Positions 23,961-35,070 of a stretch of DNA of 64,000 nt are shown here, in pieces. Both the position numbers and the translations under genes were made by a program. Position 1 is the stretch's first letter, and each line of letters starts with the position of its first letter. Below the pieces are notes generated by a model. That model saw only the letters and a program-made list of their open reading frames with translations. It had not been told where the DNA came from and did not search any database. Location: positions 100,654,278-100,718,277 of the forward strand of contig CP136069.1 in assembly GCA_032622095.1 (NCBI GenBank). Reading direction: 5' to 3'. This DNA comes from Siphonodentalium dalli (taxonomy: Eukaryota; Mollusca; Scaphopoda; Gadilida; Siphonodentaliidae).

Positions 23961-24452
23961 ACCTTTGGTGGCTATCACTTTCCATAATAATAAGCATATG
24001 TTAATCGATTGGGATGTAATTTCAGAGAGTTCTTCATCTTGGTGGCCTTTTATATGCACAGTGGAGGAATCTGTTTTCCTGACATTAGTAAATCAATCTT
24101 GATGCCAAGGACTCAGAATTTGATGTTATTAAGCAGTTTTTTTACTCATCTCTTTGTTTGACTTTCTAAAAAGTAATCTGGTCCACCCGCCAGTGTTTTA
24201 AGTTGGCTATTTCTCTGTCATTCTAGAGTAATAGGTATTAAGACACCTATCCTGATAGACGTGTTACCTGGTCTGACATCCACTTACCTATAATGGTTGC
24301 ACATGTTATTGGGCCAGAGTAGCCACATAATTATGCCAGTTCAGTTTCAGAGTTCTGCTCATTTGAAAATATCAAATTTTCTACCAAATTTCGTGGACAT
24401 TTTGAAAGCCAGCTTAAGTATATTTTTCTAAAAAAACTTCAGTGTTACGCAT

Positions 24453-24852
24453 TTAACCCTTTACCCAACAGAGCGGCCCTGTGCCAATGCATTCTCTTAT
24501 ATATGCGAGTCGACCATAGGTCGCCTCGCATATATAAGAGAATGCATTGGCTTAACACATTAAAAATTATAAAATTGTTAAAGAATGTAAGAAAAAATGG
24601 TTAAAAGTGTTAAAAAAAGATTTTATTCAGGCCAATGCATTCTCTTATATATGCGAGGCGACCTATGGTCGACTCGCATATATAAGAGAATGCATTGGCA
24701 CAGGGCATAACTGTAACCATCACAATGTGGTCAATGAGCCGGTTCCAATGATATCCATATTTGTATGGTTCTATTGAGACAGACCGAGTATATTTTAGGC
24801 TGTTGAAGCTTTATTTGGCCGGTTTTGGCCGGTTTGTTGGGTAAAGGGTTAA
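24453..24852. mobile_element. piggyBac-type MITE, 400 bp with TTAA borders
   Basis: The ends are TTAACCCTTTACCCAACA (24453-24470) and its exact inverse (24835-24852). TTAA as target duplication plus CCCTTT termini are the piggyBac signature. The uninterrupted site is visible in the opposite arm of the host element (about 22222-22245, CTTAATAAATGCGT), which confirms the borders. Next to the right end is a GGCCGGTTT duplication. A double palindrome lies in the middle. Confidence 0.9.
24477..24705. repeat. Palindrome of palindromes
   Basis: Two 67-bp blocks (24484-24550 and 24632-24698) are each near-perfect hairpins with 26-bp perfect outer arms (CCAATGCATTCTCTTATATA...). They are also exact reverse complements of each other, extended by CCCTGTG at the left edge and CACAGGG at the right. 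The 81-bp spacer is AT-rich. The ~74-bp identity between the blocks implies a very recent origin or gene conversion. Confidence 0.97.
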
Positions 24853-26668
24853 GACGGATCAAAACAATAAACACAAAAGATAGTTCCATTTTACTTGAAA
24901 AAATGGTGCAAACCTGAAAAGTTTTTGTTTTCCCGATTTCGAGAGAAAATTTCAATAATTTTGGTAATGTAATAGTAATACTTATCCAAGATGCATCATA
25001 AATGTTAGTATTCAATGTATATATGACAGAACAGCCTATTTTATTCATCATCCACAACATTCAAGCGATTGCGTGGCACGACGGGACAATATTTACCATT
25101 TTCCATATTTTAGCCGTCATTTGACAGCCATTGTTAGCCAAAGTGACAATTTTGGTTCCATTGAGTTGAAATTTTCATAAGTAATGGTAAGCCTCACTTA
25201 ATTTGCACAGTTCTGCTCATTTCTTGTTGAAATATGACTAGAATCCCAATGGCGATTTTTGGTAAAATTTCATACCGCGTTCTGTAAAATCAAATTATTG
25301 AGGGATCGGAAGGGGCTGGGATCCAATGAATGTCATATTTCATTGCTCCAGTGACCAATTAACATGAACAATACAAAATAAAGTCACATTTCCGAACCAG
25401 TTCAATTCAGAAGAAACTGGTCTGAAAGATATCAGTGAAAAAACGTCAAATGTTCCACTTACGGCTGCCATTTTGACAGTCATCTTGAACGGGGAGTTCC
25501 AAATTCGCCCTAAAAATGTGCCATTATATCGTGCTGAGTCATTCTTACTGTATATGCCTAATTTCAAGCGCAGATTCCATGGTCAGATTAATTGTGACAT
25601 TTATTAAATTATATAACCACGAAACGCTCTTTAAATTTAAAAGAGGGGTTAAAGTGAAATTTCAGCGTGGCTCCATATCTAATATCAATTGGTATGTCAA
25701 AATTTCATGCTTTAGTCACGAAGTGAACAATTCTTTTACTAATCTACTCCATTAGGTGGGTGTCCCGCGGACGGACCTTTTTAAATACCGGTATTTAGAA
25801 ATATTTATTATGTTGTTCAATACTGGCCTATAACTATTTGGATACCTACTATTAAGTCGATAATCAGACTTTTTACAAACTATTCAATATTCAATATATC
25901 AGTGAAGATTTAAATATAGAGTGCATGCATGTATATAATATATTGATCTATCTGTTTGCTTTTGCATCCTATACAAGCTATTTTGTTACAAATATGTACC
26001 AAAGGAAGCAAACATACTGTGGCATATTCATGTAGTACAATGCCAGTTTTGAAACTGAGAAAATATAATTTTCTGTTATATAGCGACAGATACGTTACCT
26101 AAAACTTGGCCGATGTACCAACGCATATCTTGGGAAAAAATAAAGCTATTTCAGATAATTTTGGTTCCTTTTAAACCCCAGTGTGTGGAATCACATGTAC
26201 ATTGAAACATTTGTCCACGACGCTCATAATAATGTAGGACACACGAACTGTGTGTTATGTTTTCCTGAAATGGTTGAAAATAAGTCACGATTCGCGTAGA
26301 ATTCGTGTATATATGGTCCATAAATAAAAAGTATTCCATACCAGATATGATTTTTCAGTCAATATATGCAACTTGTGGACTGATATGAGCATTACATCTT
26401 ATTGTGCATAGCAGAAATCCTCTTAGATAGAAAAACCGATGTTATCTAGAATGATGCTGTGGTAACGTATCTGTCGCACACTGAAAATGCGGGTACCATC
26501 TTCATGGAGTCATATTTTATAGGAATATATCATCGATATGTTAACCACTTCTGTTAAATGTACAATGGATACCCAACTTCACAAATAAATAATGTTGACA
26601 ACTGTTTACGAAAATTAATTGTTCGATTTTTTTTTGTTGCTTTGGTCCCGGTTACCTGAGACTGGCCC

Positions 26669-27152
26669 AAGAACATCACTCGAATATGGAGCAGAAATAT
26701 GGGACCCCGCCGCAGTAGGAGAAATAGAGAAGTTAGAGAAAGTGCAGAGAAGAGCGGCAAGATTCATCACCAACAACTATAGAGACCGGGAAAAAGGCGC
26801 AGTAACCAGCATGTTTGATGGACTAAGGTTAGACTCACTAGAGATCCGCAGAAAGATGAAGAGAATAGAACTCTTCGGCAAGGTGGTTGAGGGGATAATC
26901 CCAGCCATACACACACATGATTTACTAAAGGATAAGAAAGGAAGGAAAATTCGAGCAAAAAAGTTTCCAGACCACAAAAGTGATAACATAATTTCGAGCC
27001 AAGAGTGTATCAACTCACGATCGTTCGAACCAATAAGAGCCAACACGGAACAATATAAACAATCATTCTTCGTGAGAGTTACGATCAGGGACTGGAACAG
27101 CATAGAAGATTACGCATGCTCGGGGAATACAACAGGAGAAACACCAGAGTAG
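26669..27152 (+). pseudogene. Non-LTR reverse transcriptase remnant, part 2 (C-terminus)
   Basis: This continues the frame broken at 20230. It encodes the thumb and C-terminal region of jockey/CR1-like RTs: SLEYGAEIWDP, IEKLEKVQRRAARFITNNY, SLEIRRKMKRIELF and VTIRDWNSIEDYACS. It stays open to a TAG at 27150-27152, unlike the damaged first part. The 3' end beyond has a short ACAGATAGAGATACAGATAC tract (about 27197-27220), like the simple-sequence tails of this retrotransposon class. An apparent ATG at 26619 lies inside the inserted TIR element and is not a start. Confidence 0.85.
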
Positions 27153-27224
27153 TAGCAACGACGCGACAACAGCCGAGAGGCTCCTGCGCCGTAAATATAC
27201 AGATAGAGATACAGATACACTCTT

Positions 27225-29300
27225 GTCTTAACTCATAAATCCATTGATTTGAGCCGCCAACATATTCCTAACAATAGCAATTAACAGCTAATTAGCGACT
27301 CTGCGGCTGGCTCGGCTGATTCCAACTACAACTTTTAGTGTGCTGGAGAACGAAAAATGTCGATAAAAGTTGAAATATAAGACTTACAAAATATCTATTT
27401 AGTTTGTTTTATTTGTAATTGGCATAACTTACCACAAACCAAAATTCATCACTATTGGAATTATATTAACGACAATAAACGAAATTGAAAATCCCAACTA
27501 CACATTTTACTGGCTCGGGCTCGGACTACAACCATTAGTGTGTCCCCCTCGATCGTTGCCTTCGTCAGCGTAAAGTAAACAAGGAAAATGGCTGCCTAGC
27601 GGAACAAACACTGAATAATTATCAGTGAATTTACGCATGGATAAATATGAATTACATTGAAACATATAATCTATAGCAATTGAAATATCAATGAATAGAA
27701 GTAATGTAAAGGAGTTTATATGAAAAAAATAGGTAATTACGTGAATTAAGCCCAATAAAGTGGGTCATGGTTTTGGAAAACTTAAGAAAGAGAATATTTA
27801 CGAAAACGAAAGTAGCACGAATTGCGCCTGGGAAAATCCCAAATTAGAAAACGTAACTCCATTACACCCCCGGGCCCCCCAAACCCCGTGTAATGCAAGT
27901 TATTCCACCGTAATCAATTGCCGAAAGAACAAGTAGAAGTATGTTCTAATCACTATCGATGATGCTCTCAACATTGCCCTCAAATACGAGGCATTCAATG
28001 GCGGTCGCAAAAGCCGACATAACTTTCCGAGTCAGTCAATTATTATGACCCAAGAAGAACGTGTGCGTGGCATTAGTTTCTGAAGCACTCACTTAAGCAT
28101 CTCCAGAGCGCAAATACTAGGTATGAAAATTGAAATAAGTATTTGCGCTTAAGCGCAAATAGGTTATTTAATTGTGCTTAAGGGCTCTTTCACGTTAGGC
28201 CCTTTTTTATCACCCGTCTCTAATTTTTTTGCATTTTATAAATGATCTATGTTTTGGTGTAGCCTATGGATGTTTATCGTGATGTTTCGTGATCTCTGCA
28301 TGTATACATTATATGTGTACAAAGATCACAATGTAGTGAACGTTCAGACCAATCTCAATACAGTTATGTATCCTTTTGGTATGCTTGGGGCTACGGAACG
28401 CTTGGCAGTGACTGGTAGGCTTAAGTATACTCTGCTGTTGGTAACACGTTTGCTGGAATGTGTGTAAGTACTATGTAAATAAAGTAATAAACATGGAAGT
28501 TGGAACTTGGAAAACCCAATTTAAGTACCTGTACGATATCGAACTATAAAACTTATTCTGCCACTCAAAAATCGGATTATGTCTTTTCAAGTTTTGTGAA
28601 AACTTACTGAAAAGTCCAATAATATCAAACAAAAAGATTTGTCTTGGTCAACAAATAGGAAGGCATAATTATTACAAAGAACAGTACCGGTATATAGATC
28701 TTCTGACCTATAAAGAACATCAATTTTGTATTGTTTATAATATGAGTCAATCTTAAATTGACAGATTGAAGGCCACTCGGGGGCGGGGCCTGTTGATTAA
28801 ACAGCTTTTTATTAGCCATGATTTCTGTAGTTCAATGTGCACTAGCTATCATTAATATTCATGGAATACACTGGGAGGGCCAGTGAACAATTTAAATGCC
28901 ATGCAAATCATCTCATATTTAACTTCTGACCAATGTTCAAATTGCCATTGCCACTCACTAGCAATACTGGTGTCACACTGTACGTGGTTTATTAAAAATC
29001 AAACTTAATAACAAGGCAGATATCAAAGGGTCTTCAACTTTCAGTAAAGTACATTGTGCACTCAGAGCTCTGCTCCGTAAATATGTCAGCCAATACCATG
29101 CTTCACTGATTGTTCTGGTTAGTACTTTAGGGTGTGTTTTTTTAGTAGGCCTACCAATGCAATTACGCCATTAAAGTCGCCGTCACGATAATTCTCAATA
29201 TATGTTCATTTATTCATATTTGTATTAAGTTATGCACACTTATTTAAGAAAACAATCCCCCGCTGTCTGAAAACTACGAGTGTTTACGACTGTGGGTGGC
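27225..29300. other. No supported gene
   Basis: Unassigned apart from the inverted GGCTCGG...ATTAGTGTG segments at 27300-27550 and palindromic AAGTATTTGCGCTTAAGCGC at about 28135-28160. The 72- and 82-codon frames are unrecognised. Confidence 0.4.
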
Positions 29301-29368
29301 TGGGTGATATCCTGATGCCTCACTTCATTATCTATTTTGACGGATCCAGTTATTTGCGAGAAAGCGTG

Positions 29369-29376
29369 TGACGTCA
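29369..29376. promoter_or_regulatory. CRE-type site TGACGTCA
   Basis: A perfect palindromic CREB/ATF site lies 27 bp upstream of the ATG at 29403, in a locally GC-richer patch. Position and sequence fit a proximal promoter element of the adjacent coding trace. Its activity is inference. Confidence 0.4.
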
Positions 29377-29402
29377 CGAGGGACCTCTGCGATTCCGACA
29401 GT

Positions 29403-30648
29403 ATGGCGGACAGCAACAATTTTGCGATCTCTGATTCTTCCTTGTCTGATTCGTCAGCAGAATTAAGACACTTTAGATTTGACAATGGGAGCATACATGC
29501 ACGAGCCGGAATTACCACAAAATCAGCATGGTGTGAGACCATCAAACGATCCAGACCTTGAATGGCGAAGAGATGAAAATCGCGTACGAGAATGGTGTCT
29601 ATTAAGGACTTTGCTAACCCAATTTTCCCCAAATTTAATGGAGTCCAAAATAAAGGATTATGTTCACTTTTATTAGTAATCACAGTAATCAAACCCATGG
29701 ATGCAACATTTGAAGAGTATAATTCATGGTAGATTATGTTTGAAATTCAAAATGTGAAATTTGTAGAAGTTTTTTAAATCAATTTTTTGAACCCAAATTC
29801 AACGAACACAAAGATCATATCTAAGAAAAAGATATGGGTATGTGTACTGAACACTGTGAAGAATGATGAATAATAAAGATATACTCACATTTCTTTAGTT
29901 TTATTAAGACTTTTGGCTTGGAAGCAGTTGTTTACAAATGGTAGATTTCATTGCTCAGAAAAGCTATTTGGGAACTGAATTTGATGGGTCAAGTTAAATG
30001 TTCACTCAAGCCAGCTGGGATTATGACCAGCAGGTGCTGACCCATGAGAATATTATATCCTATTCAGGCTGATTGGTGACTCAGTTTCTGGGCTATGGGG
30101 TACCACCAGATTGGGGATTACATAATTCTTTTGTCAAGAGATTCACAACACACCACTGTCCACAGATATTAACACTTAACTGTCACCTCACTACAAGCGA
30201 TGTCAGGCAAGTTTATAAATTATTTGTAAACAATTGGTTCTTAGTAATTTTATCAAAAAATGCTTGATAAATATAAATATTATTTTATTGTTCATCATTC
30301 TTCACAGTGTTCAGTACACATTGCCATATTTTTTTCTTTGATATGGACTTTGTGTTTATTGATTTTGGGTTCGAAAAAATAGATTTTAAAAACCTCTATA
30401 ATTTTCATATTTAATATTTCTAACATATTCAACCATGAATTATACTCTTAAAATGTTGCATTCATGGGGCTGGTTACTGTGATTACTAACAAAAGTGAAC
30501 ATAAACCTTTATTTTGACTCCATCAAATTTGGGGAAAATTGGGTTAGTAAAGTCCTTAAAGTGCCTGGACTATGAACTGGCTGTGAACGTTTGGGAAATC
30601 CTTCAAAGGTCGAACGTGACCTGTATGATCATATAGCTTTTTATATAT
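29403..30648 (+). pseudogene. Disrupted coding region, P2X7-tail-like (tentative)
   Basis: From the ATG at 29403 the frame reads MADSNNFAISDSSLSDSSAE, a Ser/Asp/Glu-rich start. After a one-base shift at about 29480 it continues YMHEPELPQ, DPDLEWRRDENRVREWC. This runs into the TTAA-bordered insert at 29612 and, with the insert removed (one TTAA kept), continues in frame as LLKCLDYELAVNVWEILQRS to a stop at about 30648. An acidic/Ser-rich lead, a Y-M-x-E-P motif and a W-C-x(3)-C pattern resemble intracellular P2X7-type tail domains, which in molluscs occur in many stand-alone proteins. The Cys pattern is incomplete, so the family call is weak. The frameshift and insert make the locus non-functional as read, unless the insert is spliced out. 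Confidence 0.35.
29612..30559. mobile_element. 948-bp TIR element bordered by TTAA, interrupting a reading frame
   Basis: The ends are TTAAGGACTTTGCTAACCC (29612) and GGGTTAGTAAAGTCCTTAA (30559). Inverted similarity extends ~260 bp into each arm (CAATTTTCCCCAAATTT, ATGTTCACTTTTRTTAGTAA, GTACTGAACACTGTGAAGAA). If TTAA is the target duplication, excision restores the surrounding frame. The class is unclear: TTAA suits piggyBac but the GGACTTT terminus is not typical. Confidence 0.8.
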
Positions 30649-30649
30649 A

Positions 30650-33036
30650 ACTTTAAAATATAGTAGTTAATATGTCTCATGCAGGAAAATGGTCGGAATG
30701 GTGATGTTACCAATAAATCACTAGGTGTACCCAACAGACGTTGAACTGAATGCAAGATCTCATTAATTTAACATTCCTCTGGATGTTCTTCGTGTTGAAC
30801 ATTTCACCCTTGTGTTGATGGCATTCATTTGTACTTTCTTGAACCATACAGACCACCACCCAGGGCGAGTATTGGCATATCAACCAACTATCAAAGGCAT
30901 CGTCTTTAAGACTGCATATAGTAGTATATAGTAGTAGCCAATGGTACACGCCTGGTCCAGTTGATTAAGAACAGCTTCCAAATGGATGGGAAGATACAAT
31001 CTTAGCATACAAGGAAAGCAAAGCCACGTATGAGATCCTGTCTTAATATAAAAGATACCCAAAGAAGGGGCGGCACAGTCACAGACCCATTTCCACTATC
31101 ATGACACATGCCCACAAACTAGCACCATGTGCATTGTTATTATCTGCTTGGATCTGTTCAGTGAGACGATTGCGGGACGCAAACAAAATTGTTCTTAGGA
31201 TCATGGTCAAGAAGTGTGGGTATATTATGCATTATGGTCTTCTACGCTTTAGCAGAAAGGCATCCGTCAAATGTTAGGCTTTCAATATTCAAAGCCATAT
31301 ACAGAAGTTTCCAGGTATGTCAATGCATTAGATGAGTATGTGAATTGATGAACCATATATTGAGAAGTGGCTGGCTGGAAAGATCATCAGGTGTATATGT
31401 TGTTATCCCCATTAGGTCACCAAAGCTGAGAAATACACAAATAGAGATGTCCTTCTGAAACCTAGTATATGCATCGACCGCATACCTTTCTAGTTTATCA
31501 TGCAAGATGATGCTCAGATCCCATATGTAGCATCTGAATTATACCTTAAGCTACCACAAATGAAGTTCGCCAAGAATAAGGATAAGAATTCCCAGCTTTT
31601 GAGACAAACACATGAGCTGGACACCGGCATATGTATTGTTTGAAACATTCCGATTAGTGGGACCCTTCTACCAAAAGTGTAGAAAACTGTGTTGGTGTGA
31701 GCGAGATAGATTAATCTGATGAAGAGACAGAAGCTGCTCCAGATAATCCTGAATGTGGCAAATCAGAATCAGCTCAGGTACTGTTGTTTTGATTCTTGGA
31801 AGTCATAATATGACTTTTCTGCGCACCTATATACGGTTACGGCCATTACGGGTGCTTAGTGGAGAATGGATTTTGAAATGCACATCGTGATTATTAATTG
31901 TGGGTTATCATCATTCCAGAAGGCTACGAGTTATGTTGAAACTAATAGATGGCTTATGTACCATTTCGTCCATACATATTGATATTATGGCAAAAAGTTT
32001 TAATTAGTATGTGAAAATATTGATTTCTTTTCAATTTCGGGTTTGGCCGCCATCTTGACAGCGAGAATTTGCCAAACTCAAATGAATACTTCATATCAAT
32101 GTTCCATACGAACATGTAATTGTTGGTAGAATTCACGTAACAATAACGCCCATTGTAAGAAAGTATTAAAGGAATGTAAGCTTGTTTTCAAATTTCGGTC
32201 GCAATTTTGGCTGCTATCTTCGATTTGGAAAACAATTTCTTGCATTTGGGAAAACGTGATATCGTACAAAACTATCTAGCAAGGAATGTATATTTAGGTC
32301 CTCGTGTGTTCTTCAATGACTATACGATAAATGTATAAAAACACACCAAAATGGTTGAAATTGCCCATATTTTCCCACAATGACAAATGAAATGTGGTGA
32401 AATGTCAGAAAAATAAAAAATTTCACATTTCGTGGACATCTTGGCCGCCATATTGGAATTTGGTGTCGGATTTTTGACTAATTTGTAAGGGTTCTACATT
32501 AGCATAACGAATCAAGCAGAAAAACAAGACCACATGGTGATACAATCTTTACTATAATGGCGATCAAAGAGACCTGTGCATATAAAAAATGGACGCCATG
32601 ATGGATGCCATCTTGTCTGGAGTCTCTGCGGCCACTTATTTTTTCTTGTTAACGACCGAAAAAAATTAGAGGAGACATTAAGAAAGAAAATTAGTGGTGT
32701 GAAGTTAATTCCTGGGGGGGGGGAGGTGCAGCGGTCAACAAATATCTCCTGGACTAATTGGGTTTTATTTGTAATCATCAAGTTGAACAGTATTTGTAAT
32801 GAAATGCTTTAGTTATGTAATTGTCTCCACCCATCCAGATCAAAGCAACCAAACTGAGTTTCACATCCATTCCCTTATGGAAGTTTCTACTTGGTAAAGG
32901 ATTGGAAAAATTAGTATGGTTGTCTTTAAAATACTGGTATGACCACTATTGTGTAAAGGATAAAGTGCATAGATGACAAACCTGGTATTGGGTGCTGTTG
33001 AGATACTTATAAATTGTTTTTAATATCTATTTACAG
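30650..33036. other. No supported gene; degenerate ATGGCGGC-type repeats
   Basis: Between 32040 and 32470, three units 170-230 bp apart carry GGCCGCCATCTTG, GGCTGCTATCTTC and GGCCGCCATATTGG, related to motifs in the large foldback elements. Otherwise unassigned, presumably intergenic or intronic. Confidence 0.4.
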
Positions 33037-33180
33037 TTAAAATTTGAAATGGGAGAGTTGGTGAGAGAAGATGTTATAAATAGCATATTACAGAAATATG
33101 ACATGTGTGGAGAGTTGTCACCAATTCAAGTGCAGGTGCTCCACAGTGACATGAGAATTGGAGGCCTAAGTATACCACAG
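33037..33180 (+). CDS. Exon A of an EF-hand-like host gene (unnamed)
   Basis: This internal exon of 144 nt (48 codons, phase 0 to 0) follows ATATCTATTTACAG and precedes GTATAA. The frame reads LKFEMGELVREDVINSILQK, then a segment with LSPIQVQVLHSDMRIGGLSI. The stretch S-D-M-R-I-G-G-L-S-I-P-Q has the spacing of an EF-hand loop (Gly at 6, Leu at 8, Gln at 12) but lacks the acidic ligands, so calcium binding is doubtful. It joins in phase to the exon at 40736. I do not recognise the protein; a cytoskeletal or ciliary coiled-coil protein with degenerate EF-hands is one possibility. Upstream exons were not found. Confidence 0.7.
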
Positions 33181-33599
33181 GTATAATATATATCAAACAT
33201 AACCGAGCTAAAAAGTACTATTATCACCTATCATCATACTACAGTAAAGCAAAATCACATTTGGCATGATGTACTCATAGCATGGGCATATTTCCTAGAA
33301 ATAAAAATGAGAAATGTTGACATATCTGCATGGCTTCTGTCGAACAATGTCAATATAAAAATAAATGGAAGCCCTATAAATTTTGTTGCATGGTGCAAAG
33401 AGGGAATATATTTTGTACAAGATCTGTTACAAGAAAGCGGCTATTTCAATGCGAATGAAATGATATACTCAACTTACATAATACGTACAAATTTCATTAT
33501 CTTAAATAATATCCAAAGACAGCTTAACTCTTACTAAAAAAAATCTCAAAACCCATTGTCATACAAACCATTCGAAAACCCGCATCTGTGTTGCCAATC

Positions 33600-35050
33600 A
33601 CTCTTCTATGACGATACAACGGCGCATCTCCTAGTTTTAAGTTGCACTCTGTACTATGAAATACAATGTTTTAATGTGCCCGGCATAGCGTTGGAATTGT
33701 TCAGATCCTATCTCATACGTTGAGTGTCATGGTGAACAGCTCACATGTTGACGTTTTACGCTGAAATATGGGGTGCTGCAGGGCTCCGTTCCAGGCTCCT
33801 TGCTCTACATGATTTATTTTTTACCACTTGGGAACATCATTTGTAATCACCAACTACAGTTCCACTTTTATGCGGATGATATGCAACTTTATGTTCATTT
33901 TAAGCCAGATTTCGAACAACCTCGCCAGAGAAGAAATCGAACTGTGTGTAGTAGACCTTAAATCTTGGATGACTGAGAACATTCTGAAGTTAAATTCCAA
34001 CAAAACGGAACTCATGCATATATATTGTTCAACAATATGTAATATTCTTCTTGAAGATAGTGTTGTCTCCAAATCAACCACGGTTCACAATCTGTGATAT
34101 CAAATGGATGAGAACCTGTCTGCGGATGAGCATGTGCAGTCTCTATAATATAAGCAGGGTGCGAAACGTGATTGACATGGGGACGACAAAACAACTTGTC
34201 CATGCATTTGTAACCAGCCGCATCAATTAATGTAATTCCCTGCTCCTTGGTTGCAACAAGTCTTACTTATCCTTTCAATACTTACTGTAAACTCGTCTGT
34301 ACAGCATAATATTAATATACCATCATTTCTTAAACCTATTGTTTCTCGAACTCCGCCACTTGCCATTCGCAATTTCTTTATTTCTACAATCTTTCTACTT
34401 GTCTGAGGAGATAGCTCAACAAAAGCAGATATCTGCTTGCTGCTAGATCCTCTTCCCCTTTTCTATTCTACTCATATTTCCATCATCAAAATTTTTTTCA
34501 TCATAAATTTAATATTATTTGGGGCAAATAAATATTGTTTAAATCAAGTCTTTGTTGCACAAGCTCCAGGTCATTAATAATTGTTCAGCTAGGCTTGTCA
34601 CAAAAACCCCAAAAAATGACCATATAACTCCTAATATACTGGATAGAGTGCATTGGCTTCTGGTCAAGGAAAGAGTTTATTTTTAAATTTTTTTAATCGT
34701 TTGCAAGTGTTTCAATTGCTTGGCACCATCTTACCTATCTGATATCGTTGTACATTATCAACCACCCAGACCAGTTAGGTCTGAAAAGTCAAACTTGTTG
34801 ATATATACTCATGGCAATCTAGTAACATTTTAAATACTGTGACCAGTCCCAGGCTCTGGAATTATTGCCAGACCACCTTAAAGTTCCACAACCTATTGAT
34901 ACATTTAAAGCTGCTTTAAAGTGTCATTTGTTCAAAAGGGCATTCGGTCACACAAAATGTTAATAATTCAACTGCAGATGCAAATTTGTCACTATATAGT
35001 GGATCCGTAGCTATAAACTGTATTATTATTCTTATTTAATTTATTTTGAC
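33600..35050 (+). pseudogene. CR1/L2-like non-LTR retrotransposon remnant
   Basis: Frameshifted RT pieces in order: PGIALELFRSYLIR, LQGSVPGSLLYMIYF, the catalytic FYADDMQLY (YADD at 33869-33880), LKSWMTENILKLNSNKTEL, LSADEHVQS, LQVINNCSARLVTKT and HITPNILDRVHWLLVKERV. Near the end come PSYLSDIVVHYQPPRPVR and IDTFKAALKCHLFKRAFGH. The simple 3' tail TATTATTATTCTTATTT fits CR1/L2 ends. The 5' part including the endonuclease is absent, and several stops and shifts show it is dead. It lies in the intron after exon A. A 280-bp insertion interrupts it at 34265-34544. Confidence 0.88.
34265..34544. mobile_element. 280-bp insertion with 8-bp TSD inside the CR1-like remnant
   Basis: CAAGTCTT is repeated at 34257-34264 and 34545-34552. 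Joining the flanks restores the RT translation LGCNKSLLHKLQVINN. The insert has no terminal inverted repeat and ends in GGGCAAATAAATATTG, with an AATAAA signal, so a 5'-truncated retrotransposed fragment is more likely than a DNA transposon. Source unidentified. Confidence 0.75.
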
Positions 35051-35070
35051 AGAATGGAACGGTTGGTATA

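Larger units (their letters stand above)
21253..25755. mobile_element. Foldback element with ~1.1-kb inverted arms
   Basis: The left arm runs from TTAGTGGAGTAGATT (21253) to about 22350, the right arm from about 24350 to AATCTACTCCATTAG (25755). Shared landmarks in inverse order are CACGCTGAAATTTCACTTTA, GAGCGTTTCGTG, GGAACTCCCCGTCCAAGATGG-type sequence, TGGAAAATGGTAAATATT and ATGGAACTATCTTT. The right arm is longer because a piggyBac-type MITE sits in it. The arms carry several ATGGC[ACT]GCCA-type motifs. The loop (about 22350-24350) contains a minisatellite. No transposase is seen. Confidence 0.8.
20231..26668. mobile_element. 6.4-kb TIR element inserted in the reverse transcriptase remnant
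   Basis: The left end (20231) begins GAGCCATTCTCAGATAACAG and the inverse of the right end (26668) begins GGGCCAGTCTCAGGTAACCG, about 23 of 27 bases matching. AAGA flanks both ends (20227-20230, 26669-26672), a probable 4-bp target duplication. Removing the insert rejoins the RT reading frame exactly, independent support for the borders. Near both ends are copies of GCGACAGATACGTTACC. Without the nested 21253-25755 element the unit is about 1.9 kb and has no recognisable transposase. A 4-bp TSD would suit several DNA transposon superfamilies; I do not assign one. Confidence 0.8.
19877..27552. repeat. Inverted ~40-bp sequences flanking the 19.9-27.5 kb block
   Basis: GGGACACACTAATAGTTGTA followed by GTCCGAGTCCGAGCC (about 19887-19922) is inverted at about 27509-27548 (GGCTCGGGCTCGGACTACAA then CCATTAGTGTGTCC). 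A weaker third copy is at about 27307-27345. They may be the ends of an older element that received the non-LTR insertion, but no TSD was found. Confidence 0.5.

Noticed and set aside
29240..29698. 152-codon minus-strand frame
   Set aside because: It is antisense to the better supported Ser/Asp-rich plus-strand frame and crosses into the TIR element.
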